Assembly: GCF_900141805.1 (NCBI RefSeq)
Contig: NZ_FQYN01000013.1
Span: 1-61,490, forward strand
DNA: 61,490 bases
Origin: Hymenobacter daecheongensis DSM 21074
Lineage (GTDB): Bacteria; Bacteroidota; Bacteroidia; Cytophagales; Hymenobacteraceae
Reading direction: 5' to 3'
In this document: one piece after another, positions 39,518-47,535 of the stretch
Layout: every line of letters starts with the position of its first letter
Position numbering within the stretch: position 1 is the first letter of the stretch
The notes under the pieces: generated by a model
What the model saw: the letters and a program-made list of their open reading frames with translations, nothing else
Databases searched by the model: none
What the model was told of the DNA's origin: nothing
Translations under genes and position numbers: made by a program

Positions 39518-40351
39518 TCAAAGCTGCGGGAGGTCCCCGTTGTTTGCCGTCAGCGCCCGGTTTTGTGCCTGAATACTGGCCGTCAGCTCATTATACACCG
39601 CCTGCCAGGCCGGATGAGCGGCCAGCGCGGCGCGGTGCAGCGCGAGCGTGCCGGCATCGTGGCGCACGGCGGGGCCGGTTTGCACGGTGAAGGGCGGGTG
39701 CAGCAGGGCTTTTTCCACCGTTTCGCGCACCAGCGGCAGCAGCAGGTCGAAGGGCAGGCGCGCCTCCCGAGTCAGGGCATGGCTGATGCCCAGCAGGTGG
39801 TTGGTGAAGTTGCTGGCAAACACGGCTGCCACGTGCAGCGCCTGCCGCTGGGGCGTGGCCACCACGTACACCATTTTGCTCAGGCTGTGCGCCAGTGCCA
39901 GCAGCGTGGTTTCATCGGTCGGGTGGGCCGCTTCCACGCACAGCGGCACGGTGGCCCAGTCGATGGCACGGCCGGGGCTGAACGTCTGGAGTGGGTAGAA
40001 CACGCCGCCGCGCAGCGCGGGCTGGCCCTCGAACACTGCCAGCGGCAGCGCGCCGGCCGTATGCACCACCAGCGCCCCGGCCGGCAGCCCGGCAATGGCC
40101 AGCACCGCCGCTACCGCCGCATCGGGCACGGCCACAATGTAAACATCGGCCAGCGGCAGCGTGTGCAGCGGCTGGCCGCTGACGGGCGCGGCGCCCGGAA
40201 TCTGGGCGGCCAGGGCCGCGGCGCTGGCGGCGGTGCGGCTCCACACGTGCGCTACGTGGTGGCCAGCCCGCCAGAGCGCCGGCCCCAGGTGGGCCGCCAC
40301 TCGGCCCGCGCCCAGCAATACGATTCGGAGCAGTGGATAGTCTTCGTGCAT
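39518..40351 (-). CDS. Rossmann-like/DUF2520 NAD(P)-binding protein
   Basis: A 277-residue protein. The N-terminal Rossmann fold has the dinucleotide loop RIVLLGAGRVAAHLGPALWR, then VYIVAVPDAAVAAV. The DUF2520 helical domain follows with PLQTFSPGRAIDWATVPLCV and HVAAVFASNFTNHLLGISHA. The architecture resembles 6-phosphogluconate or ketopantoate-reductase-type dehydrogenases; the substrate is unknown. In Bacteroidota it commonly sits beside kdsC-like genes, as here. ATG 40349-40351 is used. Confidence 0.9.
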   Translation of the reverse strand: MHEDYPLLRIVLLGAGRVAAHLGPALWRAGHHVAHVWSRTAASAAALAAQIPGAAPVSGQPLHTLPLADVYIVAVPDAAVAAVLAIAGLPAGALVVHTAGALPLAVFEGQPALRGGVFYPLQTFSPGRAIDWATVPLCVEAAHPTDETTLLALAHSLSKMVYVVATPQRQALHVAAVFASNFTNHLLGISHALTREARLPFDLLLPLVRETVEKALLHPPFTVQTGPAVRHDAGTLALHRAALAAHPAWQAVYNELTASIQAQNRALTANNGDLPQL

Positions 40352-40450
40352 AAGAACTGGGATAAAAGCTACCGGGAAGGTACGCGAGCCAAGCATTGCG
40401 GCCCGTTTCCGGTGGACTTTTTTTCAAAAGAAAATCCAGACTTCCGACAA

Positions 40451-40483
40451 GCGCAGTCACTCGGCACAGCCGAGCGACTGCGC
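40451..40483. repeat. Palindrome in the ccmF-DUF2520 gap
   Basis: GCGCAGTCACTCGGC and GCCGAGCGACTGCGC form a 15-bp stem with one mismatch and a 3-base loop. It shares the GCAGTCG/CTCGG vocabulary of the GTCAT-class palindromes. Confidence 0.65.
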
Positions 40484-40494
40484 CGGCCAAAATC

Positions 40495-40544
40495 GCAGAA
40501 AGCAGAAAGCCCGAATCAACCGATCCGGGCTTTCTGCTTTCTGC
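40495..40544 (-). terminator. Terminator after ccmF
   Basis: A perfect 19-bp stem (GCAGAAAGCAGAAAGCCCG with its complement at 40526-40544) and a 12-base loop lie 10 bases past the ccmF stop. T is enriched at the distal side on the minus strand. Confidence 0.75.
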
Positions 40545-40554
40545 AAAAACCAGC

Positions 40555-43152
40555 CTACGCTATGGGCTGTGGCTGGCGCGCCTGCCGGCTTTTGGCGGGC
40601 GTGGGTGCGGGAGCCTGCGGGCTGCGGCGTCCTTCGCGCCGGTGCTTCACGATGGCCATGCCGAAGCCCAGGGCCATGAGCAGCGTGCCGCTCCAGAGCA
40701 GGTTGATAAAGGGCTTTTCGGTGGCTTTCAGAATGATGTAGTCCTTCTGAGTGGTGCTCACGCCGAAGGTAAACTTCTTGCTGGTGGGGTCCACGTTGAG
40801 GAAGCTCAGGCGCAGGCCCAGGTCCTCCACCTCATCGGGCACGCGGCCAATGAGACGGTTGCGCACCACGAACACGGGGTGCACGTGGTATTGCTTCTTC
40901 TCGCCCGATACCACAAAGTCGGCCTGAATGGCCAGATCGTCCTTGCTCAGGCCCAGGCCAGCAGTCTGGTGGGCGGGCTCCACGGCGCGGAACACGGCGA
41001 AATAGTCGTTGAGATAAATCGTGTCGCCCACGCTCAATACGTGCTCCTTCACCTCGCTCCAGTCCTTTTCCTTGCTCGGGTCGGGCACGGAACTGATGTG
41101 GGAGTAAATGTCGTGGTTGAGGAATTTCTTGATGTCGGGCGAAGCCAGCAGGCCGCCCATTTCCTCATTGGCCTGCGCCCTGGGGAAGAGTGTGAATTTG
41201 TCGCCCGACTTGCGGTCTTTATACTCGACGCGGTAGTAGGTGTTTTCGGGCAGGATTTCAACCGTGTCGCCGGCCTTATAGTATACTTTGTCGCCGAACT
41301 TGATGTCAGAGCGGGCCAGGGCCTTGTACTCGTCGTCGGTGCGGAACAGCACTTCCTTGTTCACGTATTCGGGCAGGCCGGGCACGTCGAAATACTGGCC
41401 GGTGTAGCTCACGTCGTAGCCATCCATGGGGGCCATTTCGTTGCGCCACAGCAGCACGTTGTCGCGGTTCAATTCTTCATCGAACTCCTTGGAATACACC
41501 ATGCCCGACACGTTCTTGGAAATGATGTTGGAGTAGCCGGCTGAGGCCAGAATGCCCAGCAGCATCAGGGCAATACCGATGTGCGCCACCGCTCCGCCCG
41601 ACAGGGCCACGCGCCGCTTGAGCAACGTGAAAATCATGCTCAGATTGGCCAATACGCCAAACAACGCCGTGGTGAGCAAAGCAATGTAGGCCGGGCTCAT
41701 CGTAAGCTTATTATAGCGCACCAGCAGAATAACCAAGGCCGCGCCGAGCAGCGTGAGCACGCCCGGCACCGTCAGCGAGTTCGATAGAGTTTCCTTGTCG
41801 TTGCGCTGCCACCACATGATCTGGGCCAAGCCGGCCAGAAACGCTACCAACACACCCATCCAAAGCTGAATGCGGGTGTAGTGGGCAATCTGGTCGGCGG
41901 GCAGCGCCAGGTTCGACTTGATGCCCACGAAGCCCAGCAAGGCATTATACACCGGAATGCTGGTCGTCACGAATACCTGAAACGCGCCCAGGCACAGCAC
42001 CGTGGCCCCGATGAATACCCACAGCTCGGGGCTGTAGGTGGTCAGCTCTTTGTCGGAAACCGGAATATCTTTCCAGCGCCGCGCCAGCAAGCCGATGGCC
42101 AGCACTACGAAGGCGCTCAGGTAAATCAGCAATTGGCCCGACAGGCCCAAGTCGGTGAAGGAGTGCACGGAGGCATTGCCCAGCACGCCCGAGCGGGTGA
42201 GGAAGGTGGCGTAGAGAATGAGCAGGAACGTGGCAATGACTAACACGAAAGCCGTGCGCAGGCCCGTGCGGCGCTTCTGCCACAGCACCAAGCCGTGCAG
42301 GGCAGCCACCAGCACCAGCCACGGAATGTACACCGCGTTTTCCACCGGGTCCCAGTTCCAGTAGCCGCCGAAGTTCAGCGTCTCGTAGGCCCAATAAGCG
42401 CCCATCACGATGCCCACGCCCAGCACCAGCCCGCCCAGCAACGACCAGGAAATGGCCGGCTTCACCCAGGCCGTCAACTCGCGCTTCCAGAGGCCGGCAA
42501 TGGCGAAGGCAAACGGCACTAGCGTGAGGGCAAAGCCCAGAAACAGCGTGGGCGGATGAATTACCATCCAGTAGTTCTGCAGCAGCGCATTCAGGCCGGT
42601 GCCGTCTTTGGGAACGAAGTTGGGGTTAAGCTTGAAAACGGGCAGATCGGTCAGGAAGTCGCGCAGCAGAATGAAGGGCGAGGAGCCGATCTTCACGTTG
42701 AAAATGACCACGCCCAGAATCATGGACGTGAGGAACAGCTGCACGAAGGCAAACACGGCCATCACGGGGGCTTCCCACTTGCGGTTGAAGCGAATCAGGA
42801 CCAGGCCGATGACGACGTGCCAGAAAATCCAGAGCAGAAACGAGCCCTCCTGCCCTTCCCAGAAGCAGGAAATCATGTAGTGCACCGGCAGATGGTTGCT
42901 GGAGTGGCTCCAGGCGTAGTAGTACTCGTAGCGGTGGGCGTAGATGATGTTGAACAGGCACAGAATGACGGCCACTACCGCCGCGCTGTGCAGGAAAAAC
43001 GCCCCGCGGGCCAGCCGCAGCCACCCGGCGTCGGTGTCGCCCAGCGCCCGGCCCTTGCTGGCCATAAAGTAGGAGTACGCCGCCACCGTCGCCGCCACGA
43101 AGGCGACAATGACACTCAGGTGCCCCAGGTTGCCGATGAAAGTATTGAGCAT
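40555..43152 (-). CDS. ccmF: Cytochrome c maturation protein CcmF (heme lyase)
   Basis: Attaches heme from holo-CcmE to apocytochrome c. The 865-residue polytopic membrane protein has the tryptophan-rich heme-handling motif in GGYWNWDPVENAVYIPWLVL, conserved His-containing loops (HPPTLFLGFAL) and, unlike proteobacterial CcmF of about 650 residues, a long C-terminal periplasmic domain (about 590-830, e.g. VSYTGQYFDVPGLPEYVNKE). It is last in the ccm set, separated from ccmE by a perfect 33-bp palindrome. Confidence 0.95.
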   Translation of the reverse strand: MLNTFIGNLGHLSVIVAFVAATVAAYSYFMASKGRALGDTDAGWLRLARGAFFLHSAAVVAVILCLFNIIYAHRYEYYYAWSHSSNHLPVHYMISCFWEGQEGSFLLWIFWHVVIGLVLIRFNRKWEAPVMAVFAFVQLFLTSMILGVVIFNVKIGSSPFILLRDFLTDLPVFKLNPNFVPKDGTGLNALLQNYWMVIHPPTLFLGFALTLVPFAFAIAGLWKRELTAWVKPAISWSLLGGLVLGVGIVMGAYWAYETLNFGGYWNWDPVENAVYIPWLVLVAALHGLVLWQKRRTGLRTAFVLVIATFLLILYATFLTRSGVLGNASVHSFTDLGLSGQLLIYLSAFVVLAIGLLARRWKDIPVSDKELTTYSPELWVFIGATVLCLGAFQVFVTTSIPVYNALLGFVGIKSNLALPADQIAHYTRIQLWMGVLVAFLAGLAQIMWWQRNDKETLSNSLTVPGVLTLLGAALVILLVRYNKLTMSPAYIALLTTALFGVLANLSMIFTLLKRRVALSGGAVAHIGIALMLLGILASAGYSNIISKNVSGMVYSKEFDEELNRDNVLLWRNEMAPMDGYDVSYTGQYFDVPGLPEYVNKEVLFRTDDEYKALARSDIKFGDKVYYKAGDTVEILPENTYYRVEYKDRKSGDKFTLFPRAQANEEMGGLLASPDIKKFLNHDIYSHISSVPDPSKEKDWSEVKEHVLSVGDTIYLNDYFAVFRAVEPAHQTAGLGLSKDDLAIQADFVVSGEKKQYHVHPVFVVRNRLIGRVPDEVEDLGLRLSFLNVDPTSKKFTFGVSTTQKDYIILKATEKPFINLLWSGTLLMALGFGMAIVKHRREGRRSPQAPAPTPAKSRQARQPQPIA

Positions 43153-43168
43153 TTTTTAGCCTCTGAAT

Positions 43169-43263
43169 GTCATGCTGAGCTTGCCGAAGCATCTCGCCCG
43201 CAATGGTAATTAGTTACTCTAGCAACGTCAGCGGGCGAGATGCTTCGGCAAGCTCAGCATGAC
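43169..43263. repeat. Perfect 33-bp palindrome, GTCATGCTGAGC class (ccmE-ccmF gap)
   Basis: Arms 43169-43201 and 43231-43263 are identical inverted copies at all 33 positions (GTCATGCTGAGCTTGCCGAA onward). The loop, read on the minus strand, contains TGACGTTGCTAGAGTAACTA, sharing TGACGTTG...AGTAACTAAT with the loop at 23167-23185. Confidence 0.93.
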
Positions 43264-43284
43264 GTTCTTGTTGTGTCACAACCC

Positions 43285-43710
43285 TTACCGCGAAGCGGTT
43301 GCGCCTTTGATGTCCTTCTCCACGTACTTGGAAGGGCATTTGAGCAGGATTTTGTCGGCCACGAACACGTCGTTGCGCATGGCGCCGGTGATGACCACCT
43401 GCTCCGACTTGTCGAAATCCTGGGGCTTGGGGTTGAAGTAGATGACGCGCTGGGCAATGCGGTTGGTATCGACCAGCGTGAAGGCGAAGTAGTTGGGGTC
43501 GAGCGTGGGGTTGTACTCCAGACCCATGATGTTCTTTTGCCCGTCGCGCGGCAGGCGGCCCACTACGTGTACTTTGGTCAGGTTGCCGTCGGCGGCCCGC
43601 TCCCGGGCTTCCCGAAACGAGACGTACACGCTGGCGTCGCCCACGGTACTCATGATGAGGCCGATGGCAACGGCGATGACGGCAATGGCAAGGATGTGTG
43701 ATTTTTTCAT
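43285..43710 (-). CDS. ccmE: Cytochrome c maturation heme chaperone CcmE, CxxxY variant
   Basis: A 141-residue periplasmic heme carrier with one N-terminal membrane anchor (about 5-21) and an OB-fold domain (KVHVVGRLPRDGQKNIMGLE, VVITGAMRNDVFVADKILLK). The heme-binding site is CPSKY, Cys125 to Tyr129. Classic CcmE uses HxxxY with a covalent His; CxxxY variants are known from archaea and some deltaproteobacteria in systems without CcmH. The substitution is read directly from the sequence; the mechanism in this organism is inferred. Confidence 0.93.
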   Translation of the reverse strand: MKKSHILAIAVIAVAIGLIMSTVGDASVYVSFREARERAADGNLTKVHVVGRLPRDGQKNIMGLEYNPTLDPNYFAFTLVDTNRIAQRVIYFNPKPQDFDKSEQVVITGAMRNDVFVADKILLKCPSKYVEKDIKGATASR

Positions 43711-43871
43711 GATGCTTCCACGGCACCGCTCCCAGATGGGGCGGCAATGTTGAACAACCAGAGTGCCCCGAAAAATCCGTCGGGCCGGAATCTATTCGCA
43801 AAAAGCAAGTAGCAACGAACTGACAACAGCCGACCATGCACAATGTCACGCCGCCGCCTGGCAGATAGCAG

Positions 43872-44102
43872 CTACTCGTTGTTTATTGACTTTTCCAGGC
43901 GGGTCACTTTGCGGTCGAGGGCGATAAGCAGGGCCAGAAGCCCGGCCAGCAATACCGTGATAACGGCCACCACCACGTAGATTTTGCCGTCCTGGCGCAG
44001 CGCATCAGCCATTTCGGGCGTATCGGCCGCGGCCGACTGAGCCGCGGCGTTCAGCACCGGCAACACCGAAGCCAGCAGCAGCAAAAACGCCGAACGAAGC
44101 AC
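43872..44102 (-). CDS. ccmD: CcmD-family small membrane protein
   Basis: A 76-residue protein from GTG 44100-44102, with a signal-like start (LRSAFLLLLASVLPVLNAAA), a short linker and one membrane helix (KIYVVVAVITVLLAGLLALL) followed by DRKVTRLEKSINN. CcmD helps CcmC deliver heme to CcmE. A longer start, ATG 44175-44177, would overlap ccmC by 20 bases and add NRGLGVFGSWELGLKSG, which is translated word-repeat sequence. The GTG start is preferred. Confidence 0.65.
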   Translation of the reverse strand: MLRSAFLLLLASVLPVLNAAAQSAAADTPEMADALRQDGKIYVVVAVITVLLAGLLALLIALDRKVTRLEKSINNE

Positions 44103-44128
44103 CGCAGCCCCGCTTTTTAAACCAAGCT

Positions 44129-44159
44129 CCCAAGACCCGAAGACCCCAAGACCCCGGTT
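44129..44159. repeat. CCCAAGAC word array at the ccmC-ccmD junction
   Basis: The plus strand reads GCTCCCAA, GACCCGAA, GACCCCAA, GACCCCGG in tandem octamers, ending at the ccmC stop. It is a single arm, the same vocabulary as the array at 52742-52853. Confidence 0.75.
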
Positions 44160-44829
44160 AAGCAATCTGTTTGTCATATACTTTGTGTTTGAGCAAGGAA
44201 ATGCGGCTGGCCACCTGCGCCAGCCAGAAGGCCAGCAGCGTCCAGCCGATAACGGCGGGATAGAACACCAGCCGCATGTCGTTGTCGAGGTCGTAGCGGG
44301 CGAAGGCCGGGTTGCCGCCCGCGCCGGGGTGCAAGGAGTCGGTGAGGCGCGGCAGGATGTAGAACAGCGGCATGGCCGTGGCAAAGGCGAAAATGTTGTA
44401 GATGGCCGAAATGCGGGCCCGCTGCTGCTCATCGGTGAAGGACGAGCGCAGCACCAGATAGGCCCCGTAAATCAGCATAGCAATGGCCGCGCCGTTGAGT
44501 TTGGGGTCGTTGGTCCACCAGGTGCCCCAGGTGTAGCGGGCCCAGATGCTGCCCGTGGCCAGCCCCACGCAGCCCATCAGAATACCGATGCGGGCTGCCT
44601 CGTGCGAGCGAATATCCAGCGCCACCGACGGCGCGCGCAGGTAGCGAATAGAATACACCACCGACGCCACCAGAATGGCCGTCATGCCGAACCACATGGG
44701 CACGTGGAAATACAGGTTGCGGATGGTTTCATTCAGAATGGCCAGCCGCGGCACGGGCACCAGCAGGCCCGCCACCGCCACGTAGAGCAGCAGCACAACG
44801 GTCAGGCCTTTCCACCAGTTATTTTTCAT
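44158..44829 (-). CDS. ccmC: Heme exporter/handling protein CcmC
   Basis: Presents heme to CcmE at the outer face of the inner membrane. The 223 residues form six helices with the tryptophan signature WGTWWTND at 101-108 and conserved His in LYFHVPMWF (His42). Another His lies in the last periplasmic loop (TDSLHPGAGGNPAF). ATG 44827-44829 overlaps the ccmB stop by four bases (ATGA), so the two are translationally coupled. Confidence 0.94.
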   Translation of the reverse strand: MKNNWWKGLTVVLLLYVAVAGLLVPVPRLAILNETIRNLYFHVPMWFGMTAILVASVVYSIRYLRAPSVALDIRSHEAARIGILMGCVGLATGSIWARYTWGTWWTNDPKLNGAAIAMLIYGAYLVLRSSFTDEQQRARISAIYNIFAFATAMPLFYILPRLTDSLHPGAGGNPAFARYDLDNDMRLVFYPAVIGWTLLAFWLAQVASRISLLKHKVYDKQIA

Positions 44830-45497
44830 GAGCGCCACAAAAAAGGAAACAACAGATACGACACGGCCACCACAATCATGTTCAGGGCCACCAGCGTGAG
44901 CAGGGCGCTGCGGCTGGATTCCAGCTCTAAACCATCCAAAGCGTTTTTAGATACTTTAATCAGCAGCAAAAGCATTGGAATCATCAGCGGGAAGCCCAGC
45001 ACGGCCATCAGGGTGCTGCTATTGGTGGCTTTGGCCGCTATGCCCGACACCAGCGTGAGCGTGGTAGCGAAGCCCAGGGCGCCCAGCGCCACGTTGGCCA
45101 CGAACAGCGGGCCGTCCTGCACGGGGTTGCCGAGCACCAGGGCATACATGCCAAAGCCCACCAGTCCCAGCCCCAGCAGCAGCAGTGCGTTGTAGGCAAT
45201 CTTGGCCAGAATCACCGCCTGCGGGCGCACCAGCGTGTAGTAGTAGAGCAGCCGGCCCCTACTTTCCTGCAAAAAACCCTTCGCCACGGCATTCACGGCC
45301 GTGAAGAGCAGAATAATCCAGAACAATGCATTCCAGGCCGGCACCGGCAATTCGCCGCCGCGCAGCGCGAAGCTTAGGTAGCAGACGAACACCGTGCTGC
45401 CCACATACAGCAGCATTCCGTTGAGGGCCGCCCGCTGCCGCCACTCCAGGCGGAAGTCCTTCTGAATCAAATACCAAACCTCACGGAGGAGCAGCAC
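44826..45497 (-). CDS. ccmB: Heme ABC exporter membrane subunit CcmB
   Basis: A 223-residue, six-helix membrane protein, starting at GTG 45495-45497 (LLLREVWYLIQKDFRLEWRQ, the conserved opening of the family). Conserved LQESRGRLLYYYTLVRPQAV and LMAVLGFPLMIPML segments are present. No ccmA gene is beside it in the window, so the ATPase must be elsewhere or absent. The open frame extends 20 codons upstream, but that stretch is not conserved. Confidence 0.9.
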   Translation of the reverse strand: MLLLREVWYLIQKDFRLEWRQRAALNGMLLYVGSTVFVCYLSFALRGGELPVPAWNALFWIILLFTAVNAVAKGFLQESRGRLLYYYTLVRPQAVILAKIAYNALLLLGLGLVGFGMYALVLGNPVQDGPLFVANVALGALGFATTLTLVSGIAAKATNSSTLMAVLGFPLMIPMLLLLIKVSKNALDGLELESSRSALLTLVALNMIVVAVSYLLFPFLWRS

Positions 45498-45523
45498 GGC
45501 AGGGCAATTGGTGAACAAGGCCG

Positions 45524-45531
45524 CAAAGATA
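45524..45531 (-). promoter_or_regulatory. Putative -7 box for the ccm operon (TATCTTTG)
   Basis: TATCTTTGC on the minus strand, 27 bases before ccmB, is the same box as upstream of aspS and mrdA. No well-spaced TTTG -33 box is seen. Confidence 0.45.
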
Positions 45532-45557
45532 CAACCCAACGCCCGGATAGGATACAC

Positions 45558-45859
45558 CCCCGGCCATTATTCCGGCAGCGGCCGGTTTGCGCCGCGCCGC
45601 GCCCACTCATAAATAGGTGGTCAGGTATACAAGTCTCGAAATATGGATGGCCTGTATATCAACCTCACAGCAGCACAGCCGCAGCGCGGCGACAGGTTTG
45701 TAGCAATTCAGAGCAGGAAAAAACAAAAGCCGCGTGGCGGTGACAGAAACGTCCGAACGGCTCTGTCACCGCTACGCGGCTTGTTCTTTCTACCTCAATT
45801 GATCTACAAACCTGTCGCCGCTACGCGGCTGTTCTGTAGCGCGGCGGCTCTGCGAATAG
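45558..45859. other. Gene-free region between ccmB and the beta-helix gene
   Basis: About 300 bases without a supported gene. It holds a nested inverted repeat (listed separately) and some AT-rich sequence near 45605-45650. The 88-residue frame over it is translated repeat and has no family features. Confidence 0.6.
45682..45830. repeat. Four-copy nested inverted repeat GCCGCGTAGCGGYGACAG
   Basis: The outer pair is GCGGCGACAGGTTTGTAG (about 45686-45703) with its complement CTACAAACCTGTCGCCGC (45804-45821). The inner pair is GCCGCGTGGCGGTGACAG (45729-45746) with CTGTCACCGCTACGCGGC (45763-45780). All four are versions of one 18-bp word, so the region can fold as a long two-stage hairpin. Confidence 0.85.
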
Positions 45860-47380
45860 CTACCGGGCTACGGCAAACTTCCCGGTGGCCACCGTTGCGC
45901 CCTGGGTGAGGCGGTAGGTGTACAGGCCGGCGGCCAGCTGGCCAACGGACCACGCGAAGCGGCCATTTACTGGTTTCACGGCAACTGTGGCCCGCACGCG
46001 GCCGGCCACATCATACACGCGCAGCTCTGCCGGGGCCGGGCTGGCGGGCAGCGCAAACGTGAGCTGCTCGGTAGCGGGGTTAGGGAAAACGGCGGCGGCC
46101 AGCGTGGCCGGCGCGGCGGCGCGGGTGGTAACCGGAGTCAGGAAGGGCTGAAAATCGACCAGGCCTAGCGCGGCGTTGTCGGGCTGGTGGAAAATGTGGG
46201 TTTCGATGACGGCGGCCGAGGCCGAGCCCCAGTCGTTGTTTTCGGCCGTGAATGCGTCGGCGGTGTTGTTGTAGAAATCGTAAATCTGGCCGCCGTTGCC
46301 GTTGCCGGTCAGGCGGTTGCGGCCCACGTCGGTGGTGTCGGGGCTGGCCAGGTTGCCGAAGCTCACGCGTGGGCCGGGCGCGGTGGCCGTGGAGCGCAGC
46401 ATCGTCACGCCGTAGAGGTTGCCGCGGATGATGTTGCGCGATACCACGCCGGTCTGGGTTTGACCGCCCTGAAAGTTCAGGCCGCTGCCGCCGGTCTGGG
46501 CATTGGGGTTGATGTTGTTGTTTTCCACCATGTTCTGCGTGATGAAGCTATTGATGTTGCTCCCGACGATGGCCACTCCGTAGCGGTTATTGCGGATGAC
46601 GTTGCGCCGAATACGCACCTGCGTGACGGCCGAGCTGCCCAGCAGGTTCGACACGCTCACGCCCCCGGCCATATCAAAGCGCCCCACCACCAAGTTATTC
46701 TCGATAATAGTAGGCGTGGCACCGCCCACCCCCAGATTAATCTGCGGCCAGTTGCCGTTTTCGGTGCTGTTGGCCACCAGCACGTTGTTGCGAATGATAG
46801 CCGACGTAGGCCGGTTGGAAGGACTCAGAATACCCGAGCGGGCGTTGCCATAAATCCGGCAGTTGGTGATGCTGGGCGCGCCGCCCGACAAGCTGATAGC
46901 TCCGCTGTTGGTGGCTTTGGAGCCAATGCGCGACACCTGGTAGCGCACCACGCAGCTGTCCAGCACCAGGCTGGCATCCACGGCCTTGAGGCCACCGCCG
47001 TACTCGACGATGGTTTTGCGCAGCCGCGAGCCATTGCTGGTGCCCGAAAACCAGAAGCTATGAAACGGCGCGGCCGGGTTGATAGCCGTTATTTTCACCG
47101 AGTCACGCGGGTTCACGAGCAGCACGCCATCCACGTAAAACAGCGCCAGCGAGGCCATGCGCACCGTGGCGTTGCTCATAATCACGAGCGTATCGGTGGG
47201 AGCCAGCCGGATGGTGTCGTTGATCTGGAACGTGGTGCCCGCGCCGGTTACGTAGCCGCCCGAGGCGGCGGCCAGCTGGGCCAGGTTCCAGCGCCGGCCG
47301 GTGCCGGGGGTCTGGTACTGGGCGTGGCCGGCGTGCAGCAAGGTGGTGAGCAGGGCAAAAAGGAGGAGAAGTCGTTTCAT
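45860..47380 (-). CDS. Secreted right-handed beta-helix protein with T9SS sorting domain
   Basis: A 506-residue cargo protein. The signal peptide (MKRLLLLFALLTTLLHAGHAQ) is followed by a pectate-lyase-like beta-helix: repeated Asn-rich turns such as SAIIRNNVLVANS, VTQVRIRRNVIRNNRYGVAI and VVSRNIIRGNLYGVTM. The last 80 residues are a type A C-terminal domain (AVFPNPATEQLTFALPAS, LRVYDVAGRVRATV, AAGLYTYRLTQG). It is probably exported by type IX secretion and surface-attached by PorU/PorV. No catalytic residues are evident; carbohydrate binding or adhesion is possible. Confidence 0.88.
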   Translation of the reverse strand: MKRLLLLFALLTTLLHAGHAQYQTPGTGRRWNLAQLAAASGGYVTGAGTTFQINDTIRLAPTDTLVIMSNATVRMASLALFYVDGVLLVNPRDSVKITAINPAAPFHSFWFSGTSNGSRLRKTIVEYGGGLKAVDASLVLDSCVVRYQVSRIGSKATNSGAISLSGGAPSITNCRIYGNARSGILSPSNRPTSAIIRNNVLVANSTENGNWPQINLGVGGATPTIIENNLVVGRFDMAGGVSVSNLLGSSAVTQVRIRRNVIRNNRYGVAIVGSNINSFITQNMVENNNINPNAQTGGSGLNFQGGQTQTGVVSRNIIRGNLYGVTMLRSTATAPGPRVSFGNLASPDTTDVGRNRLTGNGNGGQIYDFYNNTADAFTAENNDWGSASAAVIETHIFHQPDNAALGLVDFQPFLTPVTTRAAAPATLAAAVFPNPATEQLTFALPASPAPAELRVYDVAGRVRATVAVKPVNGRFAWSVGQLAAGLYTYRLTQGATVATGKFAVAR

Positions 47381-47435
47381 AGCAGTGTGAGAAGAGCGAG
47401 GAGTAAAAGGACAGGAAAGGTATCGTTAAAAATGC

Positions 47436-47471
47436 AAAAAAGCCGCTCGTACTGTCACGAGCGGCTTTTTT
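47436..47471 (-). terminator. Terminator after the TolB-propeller gene
   Basis: A 15-bp perfect stem, A6-GCCGCTCGT with ACGAGCGGC-T6, has a 6-base loop and lies 64 bases past the stop at 47536, with a small GTCATCC palindrome between. Confidence 0.82.
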
Positions 47472-47493
47472 TCAATGGCTGGCTTTGTGGGCC

Positions 47494-47527
47494 GCCTGTC
47501 ATCCTGAGCTTGCTCAGGATGACAGGC
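47494..47527. repeat. Compact GTCATCCTGAGC palindrome
   Basis: Arms 47494-47509 (GCCTGTCATCCTGAGC) and 47512-47527 are perfect inverted complements with a TT loop. It is the arm-tip core of the larger palindromes at 17164, 23129 and 43169. Confidence 0.88.
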
Positions 47528-47535
47528 TTTTGTCC

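Noticed and set aside
39459..39521. Longer ferredoxin starting at TTG 39521
   Set aside because: The extra 21 residues (IPELGCVPSCPHFAF...) are not like the family opening, which begins at VKVVNITFKF.
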